In this document: positions 24,824 through 34,123 of the stretch, in pieces
How positions within the stretch are numbered: position 1 is the first letter of the stretch
How the letters are laid out: every line of letters begins with the position of its first letter
DNA from: Fibrobacterota bacterium
GTDB taxonomy: Bacteria; Fibrobacterota; Chitinivibrionia; Chitinivibrionales; FEN-1185
Length of the DNA: 64,000 bases
NCBI GenBank assembly: GCA_003165595.1
Contig: PLWQ01000036.1
Coordinates: forward strand, 1-64,000
Direction of reading: 5' to 3'
Position numbers and translations under genes: made by a program
Notes under the pieces: model-generated
What the model saw: only the letters and a program-made list of their open reading frames with translations
Databases searched by the model: none
Told to the model about the DNA's origin: nothing

Positions 24824-26539
24824 TTAAGCAATCGCTTTCCCGATCCTCTCCACCAGCTCCTCAACCGAAAACGGCATGCCGTTGTACTTGAGGATCTTTT
24901 CGTGCGTAGTGTAGCCGAGTGAAAGTTTCATGAGCTTGGCCAACTGCCCCGTTGCGTTGTTCTCCACCACGATGACCTTCCTCGCTTTTGTCAAAACGAC
25001 GTCGACCATGGCGTGGAACGGGTGCACCTGGGTAATGTGGAGCATGGCGGAGTTCTTCCATCCGAGTTTTATGAGGGCTTCGCGCACCGCAAGGTAGTTG
25101 GAGCCCCAGCACACCACGAGGTTGCGGAACGTGTCGGGCCCAACAAACCTGGGCGGCATCACGTCGTCCGGATCATAGGAGACCTTGCCAAGCCTCTTGT
25201 CAACCATTCTGGTGCGCAGGTCCAGGTCTTCGGAGATGTACCCCTCCTGGGTGTGTTCGTCGCTGTCCACGCAGACGATGCCTTCGCCGTGGCCCGGGAT
25301 TCCACGGGGAGAAATGCCGTTTTCCGCAAGCGCGTAGCGTTTGTATTCTTTTTCCGTCTTTACGAGGTGTTTTGTGACCGCGTATTTTGACAAATCATGG
25401 GGAGGCATGGCCGCGTAGGAATCGAGGAAATATTGATCGGTGAGCACGAACGCGGGGATCTGGTATTTGTCCGCAACGGTAAAGGCGCGGTGCATCACTT
25501 CGAGAGCGCCCGCAAGCGTGCCCGGAGCGAACACGGCTCGTGGAAACTCGCCGTGTCCGGCGTATAAAACAAGTTCGAGATCCGCCTGCTCGGTGCGCGT
25601 CGGGAGACCGGTTGCAGGCCCCGGTCGCTGTCCCACATGGACAACAAGGGGCGTCTCCAGCATGCCGGAAAGGCTTATTCCCTCAGTCATGAGCGCGAAT
25701 CCGCCGCCCGACGTCGTCACCAGCGCGCGGCTGCCGGCGTACCACGCCCCCAGCGCCATGTTGACAGCCGCGATCTCGTCTTCGGCCTGCTCCACGATGA
25801 TGCCGAATTCCTTCCGGTGCTGTGCAAGAAACGTGAGCACGCCCGTGGAGGGAGACATCGGGTACGACGACACGAAGTCGCAGCCGGCGTTGAGCGCTCC
25901 GATGCCGATGGCGTCGGATCCCGCGAGGAACAGCTCGTCCTTTACGGACGCGTCTCTTGCAAGTTCGACCGACACGACGCCTCTCTTGACAAGGGCTTCG
26001 CCGAGATCGAACCCGCGGGAAGCTGCCTCGGCGTTTTTCTGGGCAATGTCCGGTCTTTTTGCCCCGAAGAAATGTTTAACATACTCGGTGACAAGTTCGG
26101 CGGGCACCCCGAATAGCGCGCACACGGTTCCGACCGCCACGGCGCTTGCGTAGATTTTTCCTCCGGCCGCAAGCGCCGTCTTTTCGAACGGAACCTCGAC
26201 AACGGGAAGCTTCGCATCGAGCAGAGCTGCTTCGCCCAAAACGAGGGTTTGCGACGACACCCTTTTTTCGCAATGCTGCAGGGCTGCTGCGTCAAGCGGG
26301 ACAAGGATATCGATTTTTTCCACATACGTGGCGATCTTGAGCGAGGACACGCGTATTTCGGTTGAGTTGCTTCCGCCGCGGATGCGGGACATGAACTCGC
26401 TTGTGCTGTAGACGTTGTACCCGGCCTTGCGCAGGATCCTGGGAACAAGGTGCTCTATGGTGCTGATTCCAAGGCCTGCCGGCCCGGCAAGGACAATGGA
26501 GACATCGTCGCGGATTGTTATGGTCGAAGGCTCATTCAT
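24824..26539 (-). CDS. korA: 2-oxoacid:ferredoxin oxidoreductase, fused gamma-alpha subunit
   Basis: 571 residues. Residues 1-190 form a gamma-type domain ([35 protein letters not shown]) and residues 200-571 the alpha domain with [47 protein letters not shown] and [12 protein letters not shown]. The gamma-alpha fusion is common in KorA/VorA-like enzymes of anaerobes. It pairs with the KorB gene downstream. It is divergent from gpmA across 90 bases. Together the pair implies ferredoxin-linked oxidation or reductive carboxylation of 2-oxoacids. Confidence 0.93.
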   Translation of the reverse strand: MNEPSTITIRDDVSIVLAGPAGLGISTIEHLVPRILRKAGYNVYSTSEFMSRIRGGSNSTEIRVSSLKIATYVEKIDILVPLDAAALQHCEKRVSSQTLVLGEAALLDAKLPVVEVPFEKTALAAGGKIYASAVAVGTVCALFGVPAELVTEYVKHFFGAKRPDIAQKNAEAASRGFDLGEALVKRGVVSVELARDASVKDELFLAGSDAIGIGALNAGCDFVSSYPMSPSTGVLTFLAQHRKEFGIIVEQAEDEIAAVNMALGAWYAGSRALVTTSGGGFALMTEGISLSGMLETPLVVHVGQRPGPATGLPTRTEQADLELVLYAGHGEFPRAVFAPGTLAGALEVMHRAFTVADKYQIPAFVLTDQYFLDSYAAMPPHDLSKYAVTKHLVKTEKEYKRYALAENGISPRGIPGHGEGIVCVDSDEHTQEGYISEDLDLRTRMVDKRLGKVSYDPDDVMPPRFVGPDTFRNLVVCWGSNYLAVREALIKLGWKNSAMLHITQVHPFHAMVDVVLTKARKVIVVENNATGQLAKLMKLSLGYTTHEKILKYNGMPFSVEELVERIGKAIA

Positions 26540-26629
26540 GTCCGGCTCCCCATGTATTTTCCAGGTGCAAACAATGCAGTTAAATTACCATTTAACCACA
26601 AGGATGAGTCTACAAAAAAGGAGGAGACC

Positions 26630-27382
26630 ATGATACGGCTTGTGCTGCTTCGCCACGGCGAGAGCCAGTGGAACCGGGAGAACCGTTTCACGGGCTGGAC
26701 CGACGTTGATTTATCGGAAAATGGGAAGGAAGAAGCGGTGAGTGGGGCGCAACGCCTCAAAGAAAACGGCTTCTCGTTCGATATCGCGTTTACCTCGGTT
26801 CTCAAGCGTGCAATCCGGACGCTGTGGATCGTCCTGGACGGCCTCGATCTTGTGTGGATCCCGGTTTGCAAAAGCTGGCGGCTCAATGAGCGCCATTACG
26901 GCGGTCTCCAAGGGCTCAACAAGGCCGAAATGGCCGCGAAATTCGGCGAGGCGCAGGTGCAGGTGTGGCGCCGCAGCTACGACGTGCGGCCGCCGGAGCT
27001 TGCCGACGGCGATCCGCGCCTTCCGGCGGCCGATCCCCGGTACCGCGAGCTTGCCCCGGGCGAAATCCCGCGGGCAGAATGTCTCAAAGACACGGTGGCG
27101 CGCGTGCTCCCGTACTGGACCCGGGAAGTCGCGCCGAAAATTCTGGCTGGGAAGAACGTCATTATTGCGGCGCACGGCAACAGCCTTCGCGCGCTTGTAA
27201 AACACCTCGATTCGGTTTCTGACGCCGATATCGTTTCCCTCAATATCCCCACGGGGATCCCGCTTGTCTACGAACTCGACGGCGACCTGAGACCGCTGCG
27301 GCACTATTATCTCGCGGGCGATGATGAGCTCGCACAGGCAATGAGCGCAGTAAAGAATCAGGGGAAAGCCGTGAAGCCGTGA
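26630..27382 (+). CDS. gpmA: 2,3-bisphosphoglycerate-dependent phosphoglycerate mutase
   Basis: Interconverts 3- and 2-phosphoglycerate in glycolysis and gluconeogenesis. The 250-residue protein has the phospho-His motif [20 protein letters not shown] at the N terminus, the [18 protein letters not shown] catalytic block and the second His in [17 protein letters not shown]. Length matches the family. ATG 26630 follows AGGAGGAG. It converges on the DedA-PAP2 gene with 28 bases between. Confidence 0.95.
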   Translation: MIRLVLLRHGESQWNRENRFTGWTDVDLSENGKEEAVSGAQRLKENGFSFDIAFTSVLKRAIRTLWIVLDGLDLVWIPVCKSWRLNERHYGGLQGLNKAEMAAKFGEAQVQVWRRSYDVRPPELADGDPRLPAADPRYRELAPGEIPRAECLKDTVARVLPYWTREVAPKILAGKNVIIAAHGNSLRALVKHLDSVSDADIVSLNIPTGIPLVYELDGDLRPLRHYYLAGDDELAQAMSAVKNQGKAVKP

Positions 27383-27410
27383 TGAGGCCGGGGGAACACG
27401 CCAACCGGGG

Positions 27411-28781
27411 CTACGGGTTGCTTATGTCAATCTGACGAAGGGCCTCGTGCTGCTGCCGCCTGAGCCGTATGAATCCCGTGAGTCCGATGCAGATCCACAG
27501 CCACACAACGGCGCACAGCAGTTCCTCGAAGAATTCGACGCCGCCGTGCAGGCCGCAGAGAAAACCGCTTGCAACCACGGCGAGCGTGACGAGGCTGAAG
27601 GCCACGATAACGGATATTGCGGACAGCAACTGCCGGGTGGGCAACACCGCGAAGTAGGCGAGCATTCCCATCATAACGATGGGTGCGATAACGTTGTCGT
27701 ACGCGAGCAAGTAGGTGAGCCGCACCGACATGTGGCTCGATACAAAAACACCGTACCCTCTGTTGAGGTAGGCGATGAGTGAGCTCAGGGTTTCCCCGCC
27801 GGCCAGTGAGAACAGCATAGTAAAGGTGTACAACTGCCTTTTCACAAAGAGGAAGATAACCGCGGTGAGCAGACCGGCAACCACCGACAGGGCGGACCCG
27901 AACTTGGCAATTGCGAGAAGGATGAGACTCTGGGGCTCGGTGAGCCAGGTATCGATTGCCGCCGACGCGGCCTCTTCGAACCTCATCATCGGGTCGTACT
28001 GCGATAGTCCGTGCGTCGCCGTTGCCACGAATATCACCATGGAAACCGTTATCGAAAGCCCAACAACGAACAGGACCGACACCGAGAGCCTCGAAAGATG
28101 CGGTTTCCCGTTGCGTACCGTGATAAGGGGAGAACCGTGGATGAGCCGCTTGAGAATCCGCTGTGAATCGGCCGGAGCGGCGTTGAGATCCAGCCGCGCC
28201 GTCATCCACCGCCTCACATACCACCCGGCGCCGATAAGGGTGAGGCCGAACAGGGCGCCCCATCCGAAGATTTGCGCCATGGATTCCACTTCGTCAATGT
28301 TCTGTCCGAACTCGTACCCGATGGCGCCGAAGACGCATGCCCAGAGCACGCCGCCCAGGGCGTTGAAAACGGTGAATGAGAGGTACGGCATCCTGCTGAT
28401 GCCCGCAAACAACGCCGCATAGGTGCGCAGAACGCCCACAAAACGGCCGAAGAATACCGTAAGCGACCCGTGCTTCACGAAGAATTGTTCGAGCCTCCCC
28501 GCCTTGTCTTTATTGAACCCCAGATATTTTCCCCAGCGCTCGACAAAGCCTATTCCAAGGAGCCGGCCCAGCCAGTAGCCGCCCATGCCGCCGAGAGCCG
28601 ACGCGCCGGCGGCGACAATAATAACCAGGCCGATGGAAAGCTTGCCCGCGCCGGCAAAGCCGGCGCCGACGAGCAGCGCGGTTTCGCCCGGAATAGGAAA
28701 CCCGGCGCATTCGAGGAGAATAAACGCCGCGACAATAACATAACCGAAGTTGGTGACGAGGTGGGTAATTGTTTCCAGCAT
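27411..28781 (-). CDS. DedA-family membrane protein fused to a degenerate PAP2-like domain
   Basis: 456 residues. The first 200 form a DedA/VTT domain (ECAGFPIPGETALLVGAGF, GYWLGRLLG, FFGRFVGVLRTYAALFAG), a family of flippases and transporters. The rest is a polytopic domain laid out like PAP2 phosphatases, but the catalytic motifs are altered: the PSGH-like position reads VSSHMS, the basic motif before it lacks the usual KxxxxxxRP, and the last motif reads GFLCGLHGGVEFFEEL where SRxxxGxHyxxD is expected. It may bind lipid phosphate without hydrolysing it. DedA-PAP2 fusions with intact active sites are known in bacteria. Confidence 0.87.
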   Translation of the reverse strand: MLETITHLVTNFGYVIVAAFILLECAGFPIPGETALLVGAGFAGAGKLSIGLVIIVAAGASALGGMGGYWLGRLLGIGFVERWGKYLGFNKDKAGRLEQFFVKHGSLTVFFGRFVGVLRTYAALFAGISRMPYLSFTVFNALGGVLWACVFGAIGYEFGQNIDEVESMAQIFGWGALFGLTLIGAGWYVRRWMTARLDLNAAPADSQRILKRLIHGSPLITVRNGKPHLSRLSVSVLFVVGLSITVSMVIFVATATHGLSQYDPMMRFEEAASAAIDTWLTEPQSLILLAIAKFGSALSVVAGLLTAVIFLFVKRQLYTFTMLFSLAGGETLSSLIAYLNRGYGVFVSSHMSVRLTYLLAYDNVIAPIVMMGMLAYFAVLPTRQLLSAISVIVAFSLVTLAVVASGFLCGLHGGVEFFEELLCAVVWLWICIGLTGFIRLRRQQHEALRQIDISNP

Positions 28782-28928
28782 AAAGCACGCTCAGGAGAAG
28801 CATTGACGCGCCAGGGATGTAGCGCGCACCTAAAATACACCATTCGTACTTGGAGCCGGGGAAAAACACGAAGCCTTTTTATTAACAGAATATAGTCACG
28901 TCCGAATTCCTGCAAGTATTTTTGAAAC

Positions 28929-29022
28929 CAGAGGGGTTGGAACTGGTGTTCCGGCTGGTCTTCAAAACCAGTGGCGGGCGGATAACACCGTCTGTGGCAG
29001 GTTCGATTCCTGCCCTCTCTGC
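28929..29022 (+). tRNA. selC: tRNA-Sec (anticodon TCA)
   Basis: Anticodon stem CTGGT/ACCAG with loop CTTCAAA puts TCA at 28962-28964, which reads UGA. The D arm is GGAAC-TGGT-GTTCC, a long variable arm folds GGCGG-ATAACA-CCGTC, and the T arm is GCAGG-TTCGATT-CCTGC. The acceptor pairs CAGAGGGG (28929-28936) with CCTCTCTG (29014-29021), giving the 8/5 arrangement of bacterial tRNA-Sec. CCA is not encoded. A 7-bp acceptor with G73 at 29021 is an alternative. It lies 49 bases upstream of selA. Confidence 0.92.
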
Positions 29023-29070
29023 GCGATCAATCAGCGCACCTCGTACTTTGCAAAGCGGAGACATTGTCAC

Positions 29071-30477
29071 ATGGGAAGACCGGACGCACAGCTAAAATCG
29101 CTTCCCAGCGTGGATGCCGTGCTCAAGAGCCGCGAACTGGCGCCGCTTGCCGAACAATACGGCCGGCCACTGTGTGTGTTTGCTGCACGCGAGGCGGTTG
29201 CTGCTGCGCGGGACCGTATCGCTGCCGGCGGAGCCGCGCCGGATGAACGCGACATAGCAGGCTGCGCTGCGGAGACCGTGCAATCGCTTGCCACTCCGTC
29301 GCTGGTGCCGGTGATCAACGCCACGGGTGTGGTGCTGCACACCAACCTTGGCCGCGCCGTGCTCGGCGAAACCGCGCTTGCCGACATGGCGGGAATCGTG
29401 ACGGGATACTCGAACGTTGAATTTAATTTATCAACGGGAAAACGCGGCAATCGGCATTCCGCGGTCGCGGCGCTGCTTCGCTTTCTCACGGGCGCAGGGG
29501 ACGCGCTGGTTGTCAACAACAACGCCGCCGGCATCGTGCTTGCGCTGTCCACGCTCGCCAAGAAACGCGAGGTGATTGTCTCTCGCGGAGAGCTCATAGA
29601 GATCGGCGGCGAGTTCCGCATCCCGGACATCATGGCTGCGGCCGGGTGCCGGATGGTGGAGGTGGGCACCACCAACCGCACGCGCATCGCCGATTACGAA
29701 AAAGCAATTTCCGAAAAGACCGCGCTTATCTTCAAGGCGCACAAGTCGAACTACGCGATGACCGGGTTCGTGGAGGAAGCCTCTCTCGAAGAATGCGCGG
29801 CGCTGGCGAAAAAAGCCGGCGTACCGTTTGTCTACGACATCGGTTCCGGGCTTCTCAGAAAGCCGCGCACCCTTGCGCTCGGCAACGAGCCCGATGTCGC
29901 GTCGGCGATTTCCTCGGGCGCAAGCCTCGTGCTGTTTTCGGGTGACAAGCTGCTCGGCGGACCGCAGGCCGGAATAGTTGCGGGCGACAAAAACCTGGTG
30001 GCGCGATGTGCCCGTGCGCCGCTCATGCGGGCCCTGCGCGTGGGAAAACTCACGATGGCCGCACTTTCGAGCGCATGCCGCGCCTTTCTCGACGATGCTT
30101 CGCTTGCGAAAAACAACCCGACCTTCGCCCTGCTTTCCAGGGACGCCGCCGCCATCCGCAGCGACGCGCTTGCATTGCAGGAAATGCTTGTGCAAAGGGG
30201 AATACCGGCATCAGTTGAACCCACGCAGGGTCAATGCGGCGGCGGCACGCTGCCCGGCCTGGCGATTCCCAGCGCTGCCGTGGTTCTCCAAAAGAAAGGC
30301 CCCCGGCAGGCGGATTCCCTGCGCGACGTCTTTGATCGCCTGAGAAAAGGCGGCCGGCCGGTTGTGGCGGTTCTGCGCGAAGGCAATCTGCTGCTGGACA
30401 TGCTCACAGTTTCCGGCCGGGACATTCCCTTCCTTGCGGAGGCGATTGCCGTCGCCTTCGCGAAAGATCAGCCGTGA
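29071..30477 (+). CDS. selA: L-seryl-tRNA(Sec) selenium transferase
   Basis: Converts Ser-tRNA-Sec to Sec-tRNA-Sec with selenophosphate, using pyridoxal phosphate. The 468-residue protein has VINATGVVLHTNLGRA, GYSNVEFNLSTGKRGNRHS, VVNNNAAGIVLALS, SRGELIEIGGEFRIPDIM and the cofactor Lys in LFSGDKLLGGPQAGI. Length and motif order are typical. It sits between the tRNA-Sec gene and selB, with its stop overlapping the selB start by four bases. No selD is in the window. Confidence 0.96.
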   Translation: MGRPDAQLKSLPSVDAVLKSRELAPLAEQYGRPLCVFAAREAVAAARDRIAAGGAAPDERDIAGCAAETVQSLATPSLVPVINATGVVLHTNLGRAVLGETALADMAGIVTGYSNVEFNLSTGKRGNRHSAVAALLRFLTGAGDALVVNNNAAGIVLALSTLAKKREVIVSRGELIEIGGEFRIPDIMAAAGCRMVEVGTTNRTRIADYEKAISEKTALIFKAHKSNYAMTGFVEEASLEECAALAKKAGVPFVYDIGSGLLRKPRTLALGNEPDVASAISSGASLVLFSGDKLLGGPQAGIVAGDKNLVARCARAPLMRALRVGKLTMAALSSACRAFLDDASLAKNNPTFALLSRDAAAIRSDALALQEMLVQRGIPASVEPTQGQCGGGTLPGLAIPSAAVVLQKKGPRQADSLRDVFDRLRKGGRPVVAVLREGNLLLDMLTVSGRDIPFLAEAIAVAFAKDQP

Positions 30478-32432
30478 AGCATCTCATCATGGGCACGGCC
30501 GGCCATGTCGACCACGGGAAGACCGCGCTTGTCAAGGCTCTCACCGGCATCGACTGCGACACCCACGAGGAGGAGAAGCGGCGCGGCATCACCATCAATC
30601 TGGGTTTTGCCCATCTCCCGCTTGCAAACGGCGACACTGTGGGGATCATCGACGTTCCCGGGCACCGCGATTTTGTTCACACCATGGTGGCAGGTGCGCA
30701 GGGCATGGATTTCGTGCTCATGGTGATTGCGGCCGACGAAGGCGTGATGCCGCAGACGAGGGAGCACCTGCAGATCTGCGAAGCGCTCGGCATAGCGCGC
30801 GGCATCGTGGCGGTCAACAAGGCCGACCTCGCGGACGATCCGGCACTGGCGGCCGCCGGCCAACGCATCAGAGAATTTACGAAAGGCACGTTTCTCGAAG
30901 GTTGCCCCATTGTAAACGTGTCTGCGAAGAGCGGATACGGCATCCTGGAGTTAACGGCCGTTATCGGCGAAGTGGCGCGGCAGGCGGCCCAGCGTCACAC
31001 GAGCGGCGTATTCCGGATGTACATCGACCGGATCTTCAGCGTGAGCGGATTCGGCACGGTGGTGACGGGATCGGTAAAGGGCGGATCGCTGCGCGCAGGC
31101 GTAACGGCATGGCTTTTGCCCGGCGCAAAGGAAGTCCGGGTGCGGCGCATGGAGCGGTACGGCGTGGAGGCGCAGGATGTGGTGGCGGGCGACCGCGCGT
31201 CGCTCAACCTGGTGGGCCTTTCCAAAGAAGAATTCGTGCGCGGCATGCTTGTGGCCGACAGGCCCCTTGCGGCCACGGCGCTCCTGGACGCAACTATCCG
31301 GCTGTTCTCCGGCGTAAAGCCTTTGCCGGTGTGGTCGCAGGCAACGTTCATAACGGGGACCTTTGAAGCTCAGGTGAAGATTCACCTGATGGACGGAAGC
31401 GGTCTTTCCGCGGGCGAAAGCGAGCTCGCTCAGATCCACCTGCCTAGCCCCTGTGTCGCGCAGTCGCAGGACACATTCGTGCTTCGCGCCTCTTCGGGCG
31501 AGGCCACCATCGGCGGCGGCACGGTCATCGATCCGCATCCGCTGCATCACCGGCGCCGGCGCGGCAGCGTTGTGCGGCAGCTCAAGGATCTCGCTTCGGG
31601 CAAATTGCCCCAGCTCGCGGCGGCGGAGATTCACAAACATCCGTGCGGAATCGGGCTTGCCGCGCTTGCGGAAGCGCTCAACGTGGCGCCGCAGGACATC
31701 GATGCTATTGACAAAGAGGATTTTCCCGGCGGCACGGTGGTGCTCGGATCGGGAGACGGGCGGTTCCTTGTGTCGCCCCCTCATTTCGATGCGCTCGTTT
31801 CCCGGACGAAGAGAACCATTGCCGATTTTCATGCAGCCAATCCGCTTTCGGAGTCCGGCAGGAACGCCGAGGAAATGCAGGGGATTCTCGGCATGGCCGA
31901 AGGCGAAGAGGGGCGGCGGCACAGCCAGGCGCTGCTCGAACGGCTGGTGAGCGACGGCGAGCTCAGGCGGTGGGGTCACACCTATTCGCTTGCGACCCAC
32001 GCGGTAAGCATCTCCAAACAGGAGCAAGACCAGTGCGCCGTCGTGGAGCAATATGTCCTGGCGTGCGGCATGCAGGCGCCGGTGATGGCCGACCTTTCGG
32101 CGCACGCGAAACGCGCCGGCATCGACGACAAGCGCTTGCGCCACCTGTTGAAGTTCCTCGCATCGTCGCGCGTGCTGTACGCTGCGGAGGGAACGTATCT
32201 TCACTCGTCCATTGTTGACAAGTGCCGTAATGCGCTGTGCGCGGAGCTTGCCCGCCGGCCCGAAGGGCTCACAGTCGCGCAGTTCCGCGACCTGGTGTCG
32301 GGCAACCGGAAGCTCTGCCTGATGCTGTATTCGCTCTTTGACGCAGAGGGAATAACCGAGCGCAGGGGCGATGTGCGCGTGCTTGGAAGGATTCACCACG
32401 GAGACACGGAGAAAAAATGGATTAAAGATTGA
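30474..32432 (+). CDS. selB: Selenocysteine-specific elongation factor SelB
   Basis: The GTPase that delivers Sec-tRNA to UGA codons marked by a SECIS hairpin. P-loop GTAGHVDHGKT at the N terminus, DVPGHRDF, NKADL, then translation-factor beta barrels and C-terminal winged-helix repeats (SGNRKLCLMLYSLFDAEGITERRGDVRVL). At 652 residues it is of usual size. GTG at 30474 overlaps the selA stop (GTGA). The last 14 or so residues (GRIHHGDTEKKWIKD) are encoded by an intergenic-type repeat and look like a readthrough extension of the final winged helix. Confidence 0.96.
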   Translation: MKHLIMGTAGHVDHGKTALVKALTGIDCDTHEEEKRRGITINLGFAHLPLANGDTVGIIDVPGHRDFVHTMVAGAQGMDFVLMVIAADEGVMPQTREHLQICEALGIARGIVAVNKADLADDPALAAAGQRIREFTKGTFLEGCPIVNVSAKSGYGILELTAVIGEVARQAAQRHTSGVFRMYIDRIFSVSGFGTVVTGSVKGGSLRAGVTAWLLPGAKEVRVRRMERYGVEAQDVVAGDRASLNLVGLSKEEFVRGMLVADRPLAATALLDATIRLFSGVKPLPVWSQATFITGTFEAQVKIHLMDGSGLSAGESELAQIHLPSPCVAQSQDTFVLRASSGEATIGGGTVIDPHPLHHRRRRGSVVRQLKDLASGKLPQLAAAEIHKHPCGIGLAALAEALNVAPQDIDAIDKEDFPGGTVVLGSGDGRFLVSPPHFDALVSRTKRTIADFHAANPLSESGRNAEEMQGILGMAEGEEGRRHSQALLERLVSDGELRRWGHTYSLATHAVSISKQEQDQCAVVEQYVLACGMQAPVMADLSAHAKRAGIDDKRLRHLLKFLASSRVLYAAEGTYLHSSIVDKCRNALCAELARRPEGLTVAQFRDLVSGNRKLCLMLYSLFDAEGITERRGDVRVLGRIHHGDTEKKWIKD

Positions 32433-32514
32433 AAATTAAAGATTACAAATTTCTAATCTTGAATCTCCAATTTTTACTTTCTTCATCTCTGTGCTCTCTG
32501 TGTCCTCTGTGGTG
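32394..32514. repeat. Inverted repeat spanning the selB stop and following gap
   Basis: Left arm CACCACGGAGACACGGAGA (from 32396) mirrors the right-hand CTCTGTGTCCTCTGTGGTG ending near 32514, and inner AT-rich parts (AAAGATT / AATCTT) also pair. The same right-arm wording recurs at 53703-53744. Such mosaics are dispersed repetitive DNA and may also end selB transcription. Confidence 0.5.
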
Positions 32515-32558
32515 AGTCTTTCCGTGACCAAAGGAAGTTTGCAGTCAAGGAACCCGCA

Positions 32559-33746
32559 ATGTTAAAACCAACCATTGTTCTCCTCGGCAAACGATACTGG
32601 CCCGCGCACGGCGGCTCGGAGACGTTCATGCAGCAGACCGCGCGCGTCGCGCGGGAATTCGGCGACGTGGTGATCGTCACAATTGCGTTCAGCGATTCGC
32701 ACGACATGTCGCACGCGGGCCTGTACGCGAATCCTCCTTCTGGAACTCCCTATCGCGATCCCGAGGGCAATCTCGTAGTGCCGCCGTCGCCGTCTCCGTT
32801 TGCGCGCCTCCTCCTGCTGCCGTTGCACCTGATGCGGATTCCGTTTGTCGCCAACGCGGGAAACGGAATGTTCCGTCACGCGCTGTTCGCGTTTGTGCGT
32901 CTGGCCTGCCTGCGCAGGCTCCTTGCGCTGTGCAGGGACGCGGTCTGCATACACTCGTTTGAAGGCAATTTCCTCGGTGGTCTGGGTGAAGAAGCGGCGA
33001 GGCGGCTGGGTGTCCCGTTTGTCATTATGCCGTTTGTCCATCCCGGTTCCTGGGGCGACGATGCGTTCAACAAGGATCTTTACAAGAAGGCAAACGCGGT
33101 GCTTACCGCGTGCGAATACGAAAAGGCGTGGTTCGAAGCCGCGGGGGTGGCGCCGTCGTCGCTTGCCGCGGTGGGCGGGTATCCTGAGGCAAAGCCGGCC
33201 TTTTCGGTACGCGCGAAATTCGGGATACAGGGTTCCCTGATTCTTTTCTACGGCCGCCGCGAAACATACAAGGGCTGGAAGGTAGTGCGAAACGCGTGGA
33301 ACGAAATTTCGCAGGCCGAAAGAACCTGGTGGCTTGCCCTGGTGGGCGCCGGGTTTGAGGAAAGTATCGACAATCAAAAACGCATCGTTACCATGCCGCC
33401 GCCGGAAGGGTCGCCCGTAGCCGACTGCGACATCTTTTGCATGCCGTCAACGAGTGAGACATTCGGCCTCGTTTACGTTGAGGCGTGGACGCATGCCAGG
33501 CCGGTTATTGCGTGCGACATACCGTCAAGCAGGGAGCTGTTTCACGGCGAAGAACCGGGGCTCCTTGTCGAATGCGAGCAGGCGGCGGTGACTGCCGCGC
33601 TTGTGCACCTGATGCGCGACCCCGCGCATTGCCGATCCATGGGCGCGGCCGGGAAGCGGCTGGTGGAGCATTATTACAGCAGGGAAAATTACGAGCAAAA
33701 GATTCGATCGGAATACGAGCGTTGCCTTGGCCGTCCCGGTTTGTGA
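32559..33746 (+). CDS. GT4-type glycosyltransferase
   Basis: 395 residues with two Rossmann-like halves (GT-B). The N terminus has KRYWPAHGGSETFMQQTARVAREF; the donor-binding half has LILFYGRRETYKGWKVV, then DIFCMPSTSETFGLVYVEAWTHARPVIACD, whose E-x7-E pattern (ETFGLVYVE) marks GT4 enzymes. It transfers a sugar from a nucleotide donor to an unknown acceptor, probably in surface glycan synthesis. The gene stands alone between selB and the helicase. Confidence 0.88.
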   Translation: MLKPTIVLLGKRYWPAHGGSETFMQQTARVAREFGDVVIVTIAFSDSHDMSHAGLYANPPSGTPYRDPEGNLVVPPSPSPFARLLLLPLHLMRIPFVANAGNGMFRHALFAFVRLACLRRLLALCRDAVCIHSFEGNFLGGLGEEAARRLGVPFVIMPFVHPGSWGDDAFNKDLYKKANAVLTACEYEKAWFEAAGVAPSSLAAVGGYPEAKPAFSVRAKFGIQGSLILFYGRRETYKGWKVVRNAWNEISQAERTWWLALVGAGFEESIDNQKRIVTMPPPEGSPVADCDIFCMPSTSETFGLVYVEAWTHARPVIACDIPSSRELFHGEEPGLLVECEQAAVTAALVHLMRDPAHCRSMGAAGKRLVEHYYSRENYEQKIRSEYERCLGRPGL

Positions 33747-33894
33747 TTGTGGCAGACGTACAATATGATCTATTTTCAACTTCTTCTCTCACTGGAGCTT
33801 GGAAGAAGTACAAAATGCAGATTCCAAAGTCCGGACTGGCGCAAGCAGTCATCTCTGCTGTGCATTTGAGGGAACCTCTAAAAATTGCCTCGAT

Positions 33895-34026
33895 GTCATT
33901 GCGAGGAGCATAGCGACGTGGCAATCTCACGTAATTCTTTGCAAAAACGCGAGATGCGCGGAGGCGTCTACTCCTGTAGTGCTGTATGCGGTTTTAGTCG
34001 TGGTGCTTCGCTTCGCTCGCAATGAC
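33895..34026. repeat. Interspersed element RD with terminal inverted repeats
   Basis: Begins GTCATTGCGAGGAGC and ends CTTCGCTCGCAATGAC, giving an 11-bp perfect terminal inverted repeat GTCATTGCGAG. No coding capacity. An internal 40-bp stretch (33971-34010) recurs at 20002-20042. An AT-rich tail (about 34050-34095, with AATTTGTAATTTGCAATC) resembles the inner part of the selB repeat. The gap 33747-34123 holds nothing else. Confidence 0.65.
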
Positions 34027-34123
34027 AAAACGCGTTCTTGAATATTGGGGGGTCCCCTTCAATTTGTAATTTGCAATCTGGAATCTTGAATTTCCCCACC
34101 TGTACCATCAGCAAGGATCTGGT

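Noticed and set aside
28882-29070. Open frame on the minus strand opposite tRNA-Sec
   Set aside because: It is the antisense translation of the tRNA; the tRNA fold and anticodon explain the sequence fully.
33799-34041. 80-codon plus-strand frame after the GT4 gene
   Set aside because: Its product (IARSIATWQS ... LRFARNDKTRS) is the translation of repeat element RD, with no ribosome site.
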